Position numbers and translations under genes: made by a program. A DNA stretch of 64,000 bases from Austropuccinia psidii (lineage: Eukaryota; Basidiomycota; Pucciniomycetes; Pucciniales; Sphaerophragmiaceae): assembly GCA_023105745.1 (NCBI GenBank), contig JALGQZ010000004.1:71041112-71105111 (forward strand). The letters run 5' to 3'. How positions within the stretch are numbered: the first letter of the stretch is position 1; each line of letters begins with the position of its first letter. Of this stretch, positions 9,531-22,748 are shown one piece after another. Under the pieces are notes generated by a model. It made no database searches, was not told the DNA's origin, and worked only from the letters and a program-made list of their open reading frames with translations.

Positions 9531-11066
9531 TGTCACAACCACAAAGATTGACCCTCCTCCATGGGTGTTGCTGAAATTCCAACCTGGAACCAAGTTGGGG
9601 CCAATTGGCCACACCATATTGTTTATGGCCAATTGGTCCCCTCTGGTGCTTTATGGCCATTTGGCCATCTCTGGCCACAAATCATCATTTATGGCCTCAG
9701 GCCATATCCTGCCATCATTGGCCCCCTTGGCCAATTTCCTTATCACTAACCCCCAGGCTTTTATCTTTGATTTTGGGCCTTGGGGGGTCCTTTTGTCTTC
9801 TAGGGGTTTTCAGGCCCCCTAGCCATCATTTTTGGATTTGGGACTCCCCCTTTCATTAGGGGGGTTTAGGCCTAAATGGCCCTTTTGAGCCATTTAGGCC
9901 CCCTACGGCTCCTACGGCCCATGGGCCGTGATTCACGGTCCATGGTCCATAGGCCACAGCCCGCAGTCCGCAGGCCAATGAGGCCAAAAGGGGGCAACCA
10001 CCTAGCCCTGAAGGCCAGGTGGGTCCCCAGCCAAAATTGGCCAGAGACCTGTTGGACACCAGTTTGGCCATAAATCCCGTAGGACCCATTTTTGGCCATG
10101 GACCATATTTCCATCCATGGCCTCTGGAAACCACCAGCTCAGAATGCCTTTCCCCCCAACTCAAGGGGAATTCATTCATTCCTCCATGCACTCCGTACTC
10201 AAGGTTGCAGGAGTGGTGCATATATGGTATTATATACCATTATGCACCATTTTTTCTAAGCAATTCAATGGTGACATTTTCAGGACCAAATTCCACAATC
10301 CAACGCCCATTTCAAAGGAGGATTCTTTAACTCATCAGTCTGTCAATCAGAAGACCATTCAAGGACCCCAACCACCTGGCCCTGCAGGAGTTGGGTTGGC
10401 AATCTCATTCAGGATCATTCCAAGGGCATTCTCAGGGGTTATTCAGCTGTCAAGGCATTCAAGTATTCAATACTCCTTGGACAACTCCATTGGTCCATAC
10501 AGGCGTCAATCAAGCAACCTGTATGTCCTTTGCCCAATTGGGCCAATTCAATCACACAATTCATTTTCAAGATGGCCAGAACTGTATTGGCCCAATTCAG
10601 AGAATAAAGCCGATGATCCACCTTCCAGGATCAGTCTTTCAGTTTTTCACATATACTGGCCACTTTTCAGAACCTGCTGACTTTTTCCCCAGTTAGTTAA
10701 TATATTGGATTTATTTTTATCTTTATTTTCTTTTACCTTATTAAAGTTAATACTGATAATCTTAAGTCAGTCATTAGCACCCTTTCTCTTTTCTTCCTTG
10801 CCTGTCAGTGGATATTGATGGTCATATCCTTTACTAATTCCATTCCTTTTCTGGAAGGTTGAAAGAGTGAATTGAGGATTCACTTGGTTGGCTTCTTGGC
10901 CTTTGGCTTTTATATTTTCTTCTTTTATCTTTGACATACTTGTCTTTCTATTCTTCTTCTTTAAATAAATCAATCTTTATTCTTCTTTTATCTTTTGGAG
11001 CCCTCCAAGTGAGTTCTTGATTCCTGAGTGCCAGGCCCTCTTGCTTCCATAAGAGCCCCTGTGACA
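9531..11066 (+). repeat. solo LTR, family gamma (1536 bp)
   Basis: Bounded by TGTCACAACC and CCCCTGTGACA and flanked by the direct repeat CCTGG at 9526-9530 and 11067-11071, so it is a complete solo LTR left by LTR-LTR recombination. It is plus-oriented and related to the LTR of element A (many TGGCCA words, AGTTAGTTAATATA start region, CACATATACTGG). A degenerate CGG/CCG-type stretch lies at about 9900-9980. The terminal hairpin has five pairs (CTCTT/AAGAG). Confidence 0.85.
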
Positions 11067-11071
11067 CCTGG

Positions 11072-12845
11072 CTCAAATGCCTCAAGAGTTTGGCTTATGG
11101 TGCTTGGTGGGGATTGGAGTTTATGAAAGTAAGTTCCTGTCCTGGCATGCACCTTTAAGGGGGTATTCTACCCAAATATGTTGTAAGCATCACCTTTGCC
11201 ACTTTGTGAGCACTTGTCAATTTCCTTGGACAGGTTTAGAAGTCCTTTCAACATCAATACCCCCAAATTTGGACCTTTCATCAAGATATGGCCAAATTCC
11301 CTTTTTCCTTTTTTATTCTTTCTATTTCTTTCACATTATTATTCAAATTATGCCATTCAATATTATTCAAGACATTCTTTAACTCAAATTCATTTATGGC
11401 AAAGCTTTCTATTCTTTATGATGCTTGGTGGGGAGTGGAAGCTATGAAAGTAAGTTCCATCTCTGAGGGTTCTACTTCTTGTAAAACAACACCTTGGCCA
11501 CTCCGTGAGCATCAAATGTTTGGTTTTATCTTTTCAGGAAAATTATGGCCAAAATAAAGCAACTCACCACAAGAAGATTAATCCTCTGAAGTTTTCTTTA
11601 TTCTATTTCTTTACTCTCTTTTCTCTCAATTCTTTCTTTATTTTTATTTCATTTCATTTTATTTTACTTGTATGATTTATTTTTTATTTCTTGTTTCAAA
11701 AGCAGTATTCATCACTCCCCCATCATGTTTGGTGATTCAATTCATTCAATAATCAAGAAGCAAAACACTAGTAATGGTAAAGACCAGCTACAGATAATCC
11801 TCATCAAAATTTCTTCAAGTCAGCCTTGAACTCATCTTCAAGTGAAATTCCAAAGTCAAGACCAAGAAAATCATGGAAAAATCTAAGTCAGCAAGTCAAA
11901 TATGGCAGTTTGAACTTCAATAAGAGAGTGAAGCACAAGAAAATAGAAGAAATTATCATAAAAAACTGTTTCATTGGCTAAATTGGCCATTTTAAGGCAT
12001 TTGCGCATTTTGCGCATTTTTGTGCATTTGGCACATAATGCCATCAAAATAGCTTTAAATTAACTGAAAGGCCTTCAAAAATCAAAAACCAAAGAAAAAT
12101 AGTGGAATTGATGCAATTGTCCATTTTGTGCGTTTTTGTGCATTATGCGCATTTCTGACTAATTCATGTTCAAAACCTTCAAAACTTCATTTAATTGCAA
12201 AAAATCATAAAATTATGCCATTTTAATCATATTGACATATTTGAGCACTTTTGCACATTTGGTGCACTCCTGGCTATTACTTCTTCAAAATCATGAAAAA
12301 TTTCCAAAACAGCAAGTTCAATCAAAAAATCTTCAAAAACTTCAATATTTTGTATTTTGCGCACTTTTGCACATTTTGGCCATTGTGGCCAAAAAAACCC
12401 ATAAAACAAAAATTTGGAGGGAATTCAAGGAACTCTGAAATAGTCCAAAGCAAGAAAAAGAAGGCCAATTTTGGCCGAACCTCAAAATGAAGACAATTTG
12501 ATGAAAAAATCAGTGTGTTCTTAGGACATATACCTGAAATCACTTTTAATCATGAGCCATGAGGACTCAAGACAAATTGAGTGAAGAACTCTGAAATGAG
12601 AAGAAGATCAAAAATAGAAGAAAATTAGAAGTGAAGAAAGTTCAAAGAAGGGGAGAAGAATCAGAATCAAGTCAAAGAAGAATGACCTACAAGTTGTGAA
12701 GATTAAAGGGGTGTAAATTATGATTTATGAAGAGGAATTATGAGGGATGAAAATTGGGTAATTGGGGGAAGAAACTTCATTTTATCTGATCAAAAGTCAC
12801 TATTCTTATGCTGCTCAGAGCTCACCACTTTCAAGAGGGGGGTAA
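11072..12845 (+). other. 3' noncoding region of element B
   Basis: No coding. Two similar modules, each starting TGCTTGGTGGGGA..., look like introns. Module 1 has GTAAGT at 11129 and TTGGACAG ending at 11233; module 2 has GTAAGT at 11450 and TTTTCAG ending at 11537. From about 11990 to 12400 three to four loose ~125-bp units repeat a core of GCGCA/TGTGCA words and CTTCAAAA. It ends in the polypurine tract at 12833-12845. Confidence 0.6.
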
Positions 12846-14957
12846 TGTCACAGCCATGAAGACAGGCAGGGCATTACCACTCATTACTAATGGAAAATCT
12901 TCCAACACCTAATCAGCAAGGGGTTTCATGGAAGATTCACCAAATACAGTTCCAATCCTCAATACGGCTCAATACAGGCAAAACCCAAATACAGGATTCA
13001 CCAAATACAGGCCTTCCTTCAATACAGGCGCCAATATCTGTATTGGATACACCAATACAGGTTTCTCAATCATACAATCATGGTTTCTCAACACTCAAAC
13101 TCCAGGCTGGCACTTTTTCACATATACCAGCCCCCTTTTGTACCCCTGGGGGTTTTCCCTCATTTAATTAAAATATTGGATTTATTATTTAATATTATTT
13201 TATATCTCATTAAGAAATATTATTTTGTTACTTATTAAGTTAGTCTTTGCCTTCCCTCATGTCAGGGTGACTCTATGATATAGCTTAAGAATGATAATAA
13301 AAGCTATAACTCTGAGTGTGACACGAAAATAATGATGATATTAAAGTGAGAATATGAGTGAAAGGGCTATACTAAAATAATTTAGTGATGGTGAGTACTG
13401 CTGATAGCCCTGGGTGCAGTGTTTGCCTGTTGGTTTACAATAGCAAACCCTACAATACTTAAACTTAGAGTATACCTGTTAAATTCTAAGAGTATAACTT
13501 CCTTTTTTAGAAGTTATACCACAAAAGAATATCAAGAACAGGATGCTTAATTTGCTTCCTGGTGAGGCAAAGCCTCCTTTTATCTTGTTCTGGGGTAGTG
13601 GGAGGTGGTTTACCTCTGCACACGACCACAGAGTGAAAATTTTCACTACTGTGGGCTGGTTTGTGGTTCTATACACTCAATACAGGCTAGTACTGGGTTG
13701 AAATGTGGTTTTAGAACCACAAGTAGTCATTTTTACCCTATACAGGGTGAAAATTTTCACCAATGGAGTTTACAGGTGTGTTCTGGTGCTTCTGACGCGT
13801 CAGAAACTGTACAGAACCTGTATGGACCTCTGTATTTGACTTAACTATGAGGTATTGAAGTATAAATAAGCTTCAGCGTCTGTTTGACACCTCATAATCA
13901 GAGTACAACTGTATCCTGTCATAATACAGCTGTATTGACCATATTGTGGGATTATACCCTTCAAATGGCCATAACTCTACCAGTTTTTGAGATATCATGC
14001 TCAAGGTTGGTTCATTGAATAGCCCTGTATGGGCTCTACACAATGATACCCAATTTGGTATGGTTATCATTAAATATGACAAAGTTATCCCATGTACAAG
14101 GTTTTTGTACATAGGCGTGGTTTGGGCAAAAAGCTGTATTGAGCTTGTTTGCCTCATAACTTCTGTTATAGTTGTGATATGAAGAGGTGGATGGCACCAT
14201 CATATAGCTTTGATTGTGCTCTTTCCAAAAAGACCCCACTTCAAGTATCCCACACTAAAACTGTAGAAGTTAGATGAGAGGTGAATGTTTTGTTCACCCT
14301 TATTTGGTCTTAGTTTAACCATAACTTCAGTAATATTGGTGCTAGCTCATTTTGGCTGATACCATTGGATAGCCCTGGCTTAGAGCTTCATTTTGAGTAC
14401 CCATTTGATGGGGTTAAGCCTCTCCTTCTAGATTTTAGATGAGAGGTGAAAATTAAGGTTTATGCTCAGCAATAACTTTGAGCAGGAATAACTTTGTTAT
14501 TTCTAGTCCTATGGTGATGGTACTTATATTTTCAGAAATAGGTGAGTTTCCTCTTTCTTTTGATACTTTTTGAGCTGATTTGGCTCAGCTCCATGTTTTG
14601 GTGGTATCTTGGCTATACCATTGGTTTATGGTATTTTGGCTGTCGTGCTTGTGCTCTGGTTTTGAGTCACAGGCTGACACCTCACCTGTTCAGTAGAGTC
14701 CTGGTGGCCATATCCCTTATTAATTCTTTTTTCTTTTATGAACAGGTTGAAACAGTGATACAGGATTATTTGTGGTTGGCTCTTTATTATTGCTTTTGTT
14801 TTTCTCTCATATCTTGTAATGCTTATTCTTTTATGACTAGCAATTTTATTCTCTTATTTCATTACTCTTATCAATTGAGTATTTATTCTGAGCCCTCCAT
14901 AAATAAGTCTGTTCACTGAGTGCCAGGCCCTCTTCATTTAGAAGAGCCCCTGTGACA
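12846..14957 (+). repeat. 3' LTR of element B (family beta), split by a solo LTR
   Basis: Begins TGTCACAGCCATG right after the polypurine tract and ends GAAGAGCCCCTGTGACA. Without the inserted 1420 bp plus one copy of its 5-bp duplication, it is about 687 bp. It matches the 707-bp LTR at 19822-20528 along its length, including repeated AATACAG words in U3 and CACATATACCAGCCC. Confidence 0.85.
13260..14679. repeat. solo LTR of another family (epsilon, 1420 bp)
   Basis: Termini TGTCAG...CTGACA form a perfect 6-bp inverted repeat with TG/CA ends. It is flanked by CCTCA at 13255-13259 and 14680-14684. The site is empty in the sister LTR at 19822. The sequence is unlike the other LTRs here but is also rich in CTGTAT/ATACAG words. 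Orientation cannot be fixed. ORFs inside are short and without motifs. Confidence 0.8.
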
Positions 14958-17900
14958 GAAGGGTGTTGGAGAAGATGTTGATATAACTTCACTTCATCTC
15001 TTTCAAGAGGATATGGACCTTCCTCCTTTATCTTTTCATGCATCCCTGAAGGAGCAGTGGGACAAGGAGGAAGAGCCGGAAGAGATTGAAACTGTGCTGA
15101 AGGTAGTCCCTCCTGCTTATCACCAATATTTGGATGTATTCTTCAAGGTGAAAGCAGATAAACCTTCTCCACACCGCGCCTGTGATCATCATATTGAACT
15201 GGAGGGTGTTCTACCCCCAGTTGGTGTTATCTACTCTTTATGAAAGAATGAGTCAGAAACACTACAGGCCTAGATTTCAGAGAATGTAGAGAAGTGTTTA
15301 ATCAGTCCAAGATTCTCTTCAACAGGAGCCCCTGGCCTTTTTGTTAAGAAGAAAGATGGTGGCCTCCATATGTGTGTTGACTACCGCAAACTTAATTTTG
15401 TCACTAGGAAGAACAGGTATCCTGTTCCTCCAATAAATCAGCTCCTTACCATCTTTAATGGTTCTACTATCTTCTCCAAGATAGATTTGTGTGGTGCTTA
15501 TAATCTCTTGAGAATCAAAGAGGAGGGTGAGCACTTAACTTCCTGTAGAACTAAATACGGTAGGTATGAATATTTGATTATGCCATTTGGCTTGACCAAT
15601 GCTCCTTATTCATTCCAGAATCTTGTGAATGATATCTTTGCAGATTTCTTGGATATTTTTTTTTTAGTCTACTTGGATGATATTATGGTCTTGTCTAGTT
15701 CTGAGGAGGAACTTGTCAAACATGTGGCCTCTGTCCCCCAAAGACTGAGGGACAATAATTTGTTTGCTAAAGCCTCAAAGTGTGTATTTCATGTGTCAAG
15801 TGTGGAATACTTGGGCTATGTTGTTTCAAGTGAAGGCCTCAAGATGGATTTGTCCAAAGCTCAGCAAATCCTAAATTGGCCTCAGCCAAAGAAAATCAAT
15901 GCACTGCAATATTTTCTTGGCTTTGCCAACTTCTATTGTGATTTCATTAGAAATTATTCCAAAAAATCCTCTGCTCTCACTTCCCTCCTTTAAAAAGATT
16001 CTCCCTTCATCTTCAATGAGGAAGCTCTTAGTCAGTTTCAAACACTCAAAGGAGCTTTTACCACTCCTCCTATCCTATCCCATTTCAATCCTTCTCTGCC
16101 AACTATTGTAGAGACTGATGCTTCTGATTATGCCTTGGGTGCTGTACTTAGTCAGGTGAATGACTCAGGAAAGCATCCCATCTCATTTGATAGTGGCAAG
16201 CTCATCCCAGCTGACCTCAACTATGAAATGCATGACAAGGAACTCTTTGGAATAGCTTGGGCTCTCAAGCACTGGAGATCCTTTCTTCTTTCTCTTTCTG
16301 ATTCCTTTGAAGTCTTGAAAGACCACTCTTCCCTTCAATATTTTAAGTCTTCCAAAGCTCTTACGCGTCATCAAGCCTATTGGGAAGAGTTTATCTCTGA
16401 ATTTCACTTTTCTATCACTTACCGCCCAGGCAGACTGGCCACCTTACCAGATGCCTTGTCATGTGGGACAATGTGTACACAGAGAGGGGGGTGGGCTTCA
16501 TCATCAAGAATCCTCAAAATTTTCATCAAGTTCTCAAGCAAAATGAAATTAAAGAGTCAAGATTCTTTGCAATCAAAGTTGAAGTTTTCTCATATTTAGT
16601 TGATCAAATCCAGAAGGAAGTATGGCAAGACAATGATTATAAGGCGATTCTCAAGAAATTAGCAAGAGGTGAACCAGTCTCAGATTATTCCCTTGAGCCT
16701 AAAGCCAAATTGTTATTATTCAAAGATAGAGTAGTCATCCCAAGAAATCATGAACTTCAATTTGATATCCTTCAAAAGCGTCATGACTTGCCGTTGCCTG
16801 TTCATTCTGGCCAGGAGAAGACCCTCAAGCTCATCAAGAGGGATTTTTATTGGGCTTGCATGAATAAAATCATTGAGGACTATGTTTCCTCATGTCAGAA
16901 ATGTTCAAGAAAGATGAACATTCACCATAAAAAGTTTGGACTACTCAAGCCTCTTCAAATTCCATCTGGTCCTTGGAATTCATTATCAATGGACTTTATC
17001 ACTCAATCACCTCTGTCAAGCAAGTTTGCTTCAATTCTTGGTAGTTTTAGACAGATTCTCCAAAATGGCAATCTTTATTCCAATATATTCAACAATTACT
17101 TATTTGGACTTATCTCAAATATTTATTAGTCATGTCTTGTCCAAACATGGTCTTCCAGTCAGTATTGTCAGTGATAGAGGTTCTTTATTTGTTTCATCAT
17201 TTTGGACTCAATTATGTCAACAGCTCAAGATATCAAGAGATATTTCAGCTTCCTTTCATCCTGAAACAGATGGACAGACAGAGAGGGTAAATCAGATTAT
17301 TTAACAGTATCTTTGGATGTATGTCAGTTACCATCAAGATGACTGGCACACCTGGCTTTCTCTGGCTGAATTTGCCTATAATAATGCAGAAAATTCATCA
17401 ACAAAACAGTCACATTTCTTTGCCATTTATGGAGGATATCCCAGCTTTGAATAAATTCACATTTCTCAAGATACACCTTCTGGAAATTTATCAACAAAAC
17501 TCCAATCAGTACAGCAAGTTTTCAAATAAGAATTAGAGTCAGCAATAAAGCGTTTTAAGAAGTATGTAGATAGAAATAGGAAATTCCACCTGATTTCCAA
17601 CCTGGGGACAAAGTATGGCTAGCTTCCAAGAGCATCAAGACAAAAAGACCCGCCAAGAAACTCTCAGAAAGATTGTTGGGACCCTTTGAAGTTGTGAAGT
17701 AGATTGGAAGCCATGCATATCACCTCAAGTTGCCTCAACAATGGAAGTCAGTTCACCCTGTCTTCCACGTGTCCTTATTAGAACCAGTGAAGAAATAAAC
17801 TATCCCAAATCAACATCAATTTCCACCACCACTAGTCATAGCGGAAGGGCAAGAAGAATGAGAAGTCACTCAGGTTCTGGACTCAAAACTCAAGGGAGCT

Positions 17901-18056
17901 AAATTATGGTACTTTGTGTAGTGGAAAGGATTCAATGGAGACCCAGAAGGAACAACTTGGGAACCAGCTTCTAACCTTACCAACTCTCCATATCCTGTCA
18001 AGGATTTCCACACTTTTTATCCTGACAAGCCTGGCCCAAATACCTCAATAGTTTGA
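14958..18056 (+). pseudogene. pol: pol of element C: RT, RNase H, integrase, chromodomain, decayed
   Basis: In order: linker LPPLSFHASLKEQWDKEEEP; TGA at 15241; RT with KLNFVTRKNRYPVPP, LIMPFGLTNAPYSFQNLVND and the active site VYLDDIMV (about 15668-15690); a TAA at 15991; RNase H with VETDASDYALGAVLS and YEMHDKELFGIAWALKHW; integrase zinc finger with HSGQEKTLKLIKRDFYWA and SSCQKCSRK; integrase core with SMDFIT, IVSDRGSLFVSSFW and FHPETDGQTERVNQI followed by TAA; a decayed GPFEVV segment; and a chromodomain (about 17790-18040) with VQWKGFNGDPEGTTWEPAS in broken frames. Catalytic residues are mostly recognisable, but no polyprotein can be made. Lineage: Ty3/Gypsy chromovirus. Confidence 0.9.
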
Positions 18057-19821
18057 TTTTATGGTGCTTGGTGGGGATGGGAGTTTATAAAAGTAACTTC
18101 CTCTCCTGGAATACACCTTTAAGGGGGTATTCTACCCAAATATGTTGTAAGCATCACCTTGGCCACTTTGTGAGCCTTGTCAATTTCTTTTGACAGGTTT
18201 AGAAGGCCTTGAAACATCAATACCTTTTAATTTGGACTTTTCATCAATATATGGCCAAATTCTTCCTTTTCTTCTTTATTTTCTTTTTCTTGCATATTTT
18301 ATTCTTACAACTCATGCCACTCAATCTTATTCAAGACATTCATTTATGGAAAAGTTTTCCATTCGTTACATGATGCTTAGTGGGGAGTGGAAGTTATGAA
18401 AGTAAGCTCCATCTCCTGGTATGCATCTCTGAGGGTTCTACTTCTTGTGAAACAACACCTTGGGCACTCTGTGAGCATCAAGTTTTTTGTTTTATCTTTT
18501 CAGGAAAATTATGCCCAAAATCAATCAACTCACCACAAGAAGATCAATCCTCAGAAGTTTCTTTATTTTCTTTTCTTTACTCTCTTTTTCTCTCAATTCT
18601 TTCTTTTCATTTTATTTAATTTATTTTACTTGTATCATTTTATTTTTCTTGTTTCAAAAGCAGAAGTCATCACTCTCATATCTTGTTTGGGGATTCAATT
18701 TATTTAATAATCAAAGAGCAAAACACTAGTAATAATAAAGACCAACTACAGATAATTCTCAGCAAAATTTCTCCAAAGCTCTCTCCATTTATCAAAGAAA
18801 CCAGGACCATAAATTACATGAGGCGGGGAATCAGAGTGATTGGAGTCACAAATGGAAGTCAGCTTTGAGCTCATATTCAAGTCAAGATTCAAAGCCAAGA
18901 CCAAGAAAATCATTGAAAATTCCAAGTTAGCAAGTCAATTATGGCAATTTGAACTTCAATAGTGGAGTGAAGCACAATAAAATAGGAGAAAAATCAATAA
19001 AAAACTGTTTCATTGGCCAAATTGGCCATTTTTATTCATTTGCCCATTTTTGCACACTTTGTGCACAATGCCATCAAATCATCTTCAAATTATGTGAAAA
19101 GCCTTCAAAAACTCACAATCCAAATAAAATAGTCAAATTGGTGCATTTGCACATTTTGGGAATTTCTGGATAATTCACTTCCAAAACCTTCAAAACTTCA
19201 TTTCATTCATGAATTCATCAAAATATGCCATTTCAGTTATATTGGAATATTTGAGCATTTGCGCATTCCTGGCTATTACTTCTTCCAAATCATAAAAGCT
19301 GCCAGTTTAGTCGTTTCAATCAATAATTCATCAAAATCGTCAATATCTTGCATAATGACACATTTCGGCCAAATTAGCCAAAAAAGCCAAAGAAAACAAC
19401 AAATTTGGGGAAAATTTTCAATGGATCCTGCAATGGTCCAAAAGTAATAAATGGCCGATTTGGCCCAATCTCAAATTGAAGAAATTTTCTGCAATCCCAG
19501 TAGGTTCTTAGGACATAAACTTGAAATCACCATTTAGCATGAGCCATGAAGACTCAAGACAAATTGAGTGAAGAACAATGCAATGATAAGAAGATCACAA
19601 AAACAGAAGGAAAAGAATAAAATGAAGAGAAATTTCAAAGAAGGGAAGAGGAATCAGAATCAAGTCAAAGAAGAAGGACCTACAAGTTGTGAAGATAAAA
19701 GAGTCTTAAATTATGAGGGATGAAAATTTGGTAATTGAGGGTGAGAAATTTTCATTTGACCTCATCAAGATTCACTTACTCTTATGGTGCTCAGAGCTCA
19801 CCCCTTTCAAGAGGGGGATAA
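18057..19821 (+). other. 3' noncoding region of element C
   Basis: Parallel to 11072-12845: the two TGCTTGGTGGGGA modules (the donor is weak in the first, GTAACT, and GTAAGC in the second) and the GCGCA/TGCGCA repeat units, here more decayed. A polypurine tract CAAGAGGGGGATAA lies just before the LTR. No coding seen. Confidence 0.6.
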
Positions 19822-20528
19822 TGTCACAGCCATGGAGACAGGCAGGGCATTACCATTCATTACTAAAGGAAAATCTTCCAACACCTAATCAGCAAGGGGT
19901 TTCATGGAAGATTTACCAAATACAGTTTCAAACCTCAATACAGCCCAATACAGGCAAAACCCAAATACAGGCCTGTCCTCAATACAGGTATAAACACCTT
20001 TATTGATTCAAATAATTGTATTGGATACACCAATACAGTTTCACATCTCAAATACAGGTTCCTCAATCATACAGTCATGTTTTCTCAACACTCAAACTCC
20101 AGGCTGGAATTTTTTCACATATACCAGCCCCCTTTTACCCACCTGGGGGTTTTTTCCCCAGTTAATTAAAATATTTGATTTATTTATTTAATATAATTTT
20201 ATTTCTTATTCAGAAGTATTATGTTATTGAATATTAAGTTAGCCTTTGCCTTCCCTCACCTGTTCAGTAGAATCCTGGTGGTTGTATCCTTATTAATCCT
20301 TATCTCTTTTTTGAACAGGTTGAAACAGTGATTCAGGATTATTCTTGGTTGGCTCTTTGCTATTGCTTTTGTTTTTATTTCATTTCTATTAATTTTCATT
20401 CTTTATCAGTAGGAAATTTATACTTTATCTTATTTCTCTTCTCGTTTGAGCACTTCCTTTGAGCCCTCCATCAGTAAGTCTGTTCACTGAGTGCCCGGCC
20501 CTCTTCATTTAGAAGATCCCCTGTGACA
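19822..20528 (+). repeat. 3' LTR of element C (family beta, 707 bp)
   Basis: TGTCACAGCCATGG...GATCCCCTGTGACA. It is the uninterrupted reference for the split LTR of element B. A CACATATACC box is followed about 40 bases later by AGTTAATTAAAATATT. The TTGAACAG-GTTGAAACAG and CAGTAAGTC splice-like sites and the terminal hairpin CTCTTC/GAAGAT (one pair lost) are all present. Confidence 0.85.
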
Positions 20529-20830
20529 CAAGGTGTTGATATGTGTCACAGGGGCTCTTCGAAGTGAAGAGGGCCTGGCACTCAGTAAACTGGGACTCAC
20601 TTATGGAGGGCTCAAAGATATGGAAGAAAGGATACACTTAAGAGTGTTAAAGATGAATTACTAAAAAATGAATATAAGAAAGCAGCAACAAAAAAGAATA
20701 ATAATCAAGAATAGATGAGCCAACCACAAACAAGTCCAAGTCCACTGTTTCAACCTGTCAGAATGGAAAGAGAAGGGTTAATAAGGATATGGCCACCCAG
20801 CTCATACTGTACAGGCAAAGAGAGAAATGC

Positions 20831-22748
20831 TGTGAGCCTTGAGGTATATTGTACATACCCAAATAGGCCACAATTATCTTAAAAAGAAATTTTGAATTAT
20901 GCACAACTCATAAGTCATGCATATATCCAAAATTCATCATTTTCAATTTCAGAAAAGATGAATAACTTTTTATTGAGTAAGTAAATCCATGGATTTAAGA
21001 CCAGATTTGGATTCTACACAAAAATTCACCTAGGGTAGCTCCATAGAGTGAATAAGCTCAATTTAAGTATTTGAGGTGGTAAAATGGAAAATACTTCAAT
21101 ACCACATCATTAATACCACATAAAAGATCCGTGAAAATTTTTGTTTTTCTTGATTTTTAGCCAAAATAATGGGAAAGTGAGAAATCCCATGTTACATATA
21201 CACTAAGAATAGTGTTATGCATGTTTTGAGCACTTAATATCATGGTATTCTTACATGGACTTTTGGTACACCCATAGTGGATATCTCACTTTAAGCTTAA
21301 ATTACTATTTTGACATAAAAAATAGGCAAGGGGGACAAAAGACATCAGAGAGAGCCAGGGTACCCAACTTCTGAGGCCTCAGAGGCGTGGATAGCTCCAG
21401 AGCATGGATCCATGGCTCATCTTGGCCCAATTGGTAAACCAAAACTCTTTGGGAACTTGGTTACCAAGTTACACCTACTGTAATCATATGAAAATAGCAA
21501 ATAACCTGCTATTTTGACGTGCCAAGGAGGTAATGAGCTACTTACACTCCTGTAACCATGTCAATTACTAATGACTTTCCATGGATAAACCCCAAAAGAG
21601 TAATTAAAACCCTTTTGGGACCCATATTCATTGATTTACCTCATAGCAACCAGCAAAACACTGCTATTTGCAATTCTACGTAGAAATAAGGTAAAAACTT
21701 CAAAAATTCATTAAAAATACAATTCTTAATGAATCTTTCTGAACCTTTCAGGACTAAAGGAGAACTGTATTATCTATGGTACAACCCAAAAGAATCACAG
21801 TTTTACTAGTAAAATTAAACGTTTTACTTACAGTCCATTTTTGGTTATTCTACGTGAAACACTGAATATTCAAAAATTCACAGTAATTACAACCTGTGAT
21901 GAAATTGGCAATAACATTGATAACTTAGAGAAATCAATGATTATTTTAGAATAAAAGAAGATTTACAAGTGTTACTCCTTTTATTCTTAACCATATTGGG
22001 GTTGGTAGTCACGTAAGAGCATCAAATAAGTAATTATGATAATGTTACGTGACAAATAATGATGCAATCAATAAACCAAAAGGGTTTATTGTTTTCTCAC
22101 TCACTGGTTTTTCAGTTTGCTCCATGGCACGCCTTTGTGAGCTGTTGTTGACTTAAAAGAGGCCTCCTCTTGCTGTTTTTTCCACAACATCTTATCAATT
22201 TATTAAATCATTATTACCAACAAGTAAGTATTAGTTACAGCTATTCTTAAGTGTTTTAAATCTTTCAGAATCAACCAGAAAGACGTGAAATCATAGAATC
22301 CAACTATATATTGTTGTAATACTGTTATAAATCCTTTTGATCCCTTCAATCCACAATTCCACGTCAAATTTCTCTACTTTTATCTATCAATAAGTTCTTT
22401 GGAGTATTAGTGAGTCATTTATCTTTAATTTGTAAAGTTTTTCTCTAGTAATAGTTTTCTTCAAGAATTATCTTTATAACTATTCTTGTAAAAGATAATT
22501 ATATATTAAAATAATTTTATTATTTTAATAAAAGAAGTTTTTATTATTAAATTCTTCTTGTAATTGATTCTTGTAGACAATTACTGCTCACTGTTATAAT
22601 CACTAGTAGTGTATAACACGTGAAAGAAATAATTTTATAATTATTTAATTGTGGTTATAATAATTTTTATTATTATATTTTATAAGAACAGACATAGTAC
22701 TGTTGATTAATAGTAATATTATCATCAGTTTCATAGTCACATCTTACA
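20831..22748 (+). repeat. 5' LTR of element H
   Basis: TGTGAGCCTTGAGG...CATCTTACA, 1918 bp. AT-rich, with most of its few CpGs in ACGT context. Terminal repeats are imperfect (TGTGAG/CTTACA). Confidence 0.9.

Larger units (their letters stand above)
9293..14957 (+). mobile_element. element B: 3' remnant of a Gypsy element (family beta)
   Basis: Starts inside pol just before the chromodomain, at the edge of element A's LTR. It continues through the 3' noncoding region to a polypurine tract (AAGAGGGGGGTAA, 12833-12845) and a 3' LTR (12846-14957). It was hit twice: a gamma solo LTR sits in the chromodomain tail (target duplication CCTGG) and an epsilon solo LTR sits in its LTR (CCTCA). At 14958 the flanking DNA is pol of another beta element, so B probably inserted into element C. 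Confidence 0.8.
14958..20528 (+). mobile_element. element C: 3' two-thirds of a Gypsy chromovirus (family beta)
   Basis: Plus-strand element that enters in the protease-RT linker, where element B lies, and runs through RT, RNase H, integrase and chromodomain to a 3' noncoding region and LTR. Gag, protease and 5' LTR are missing. Many stops and frame changes make it an old copy. LTR and 3' noncoding region match element B, not the alpha elements; the pol protein is close to alpha. Confidence 0.85.

Noticed and set aside
14542..14919. 125-codon hydrophobic ORF spanning the epsilon and beta LTR junction, resembling a membrane protein
   Set aside because: It crosses an insertion boundary and its hydrophobicity comes from T-rich LTR sequence.
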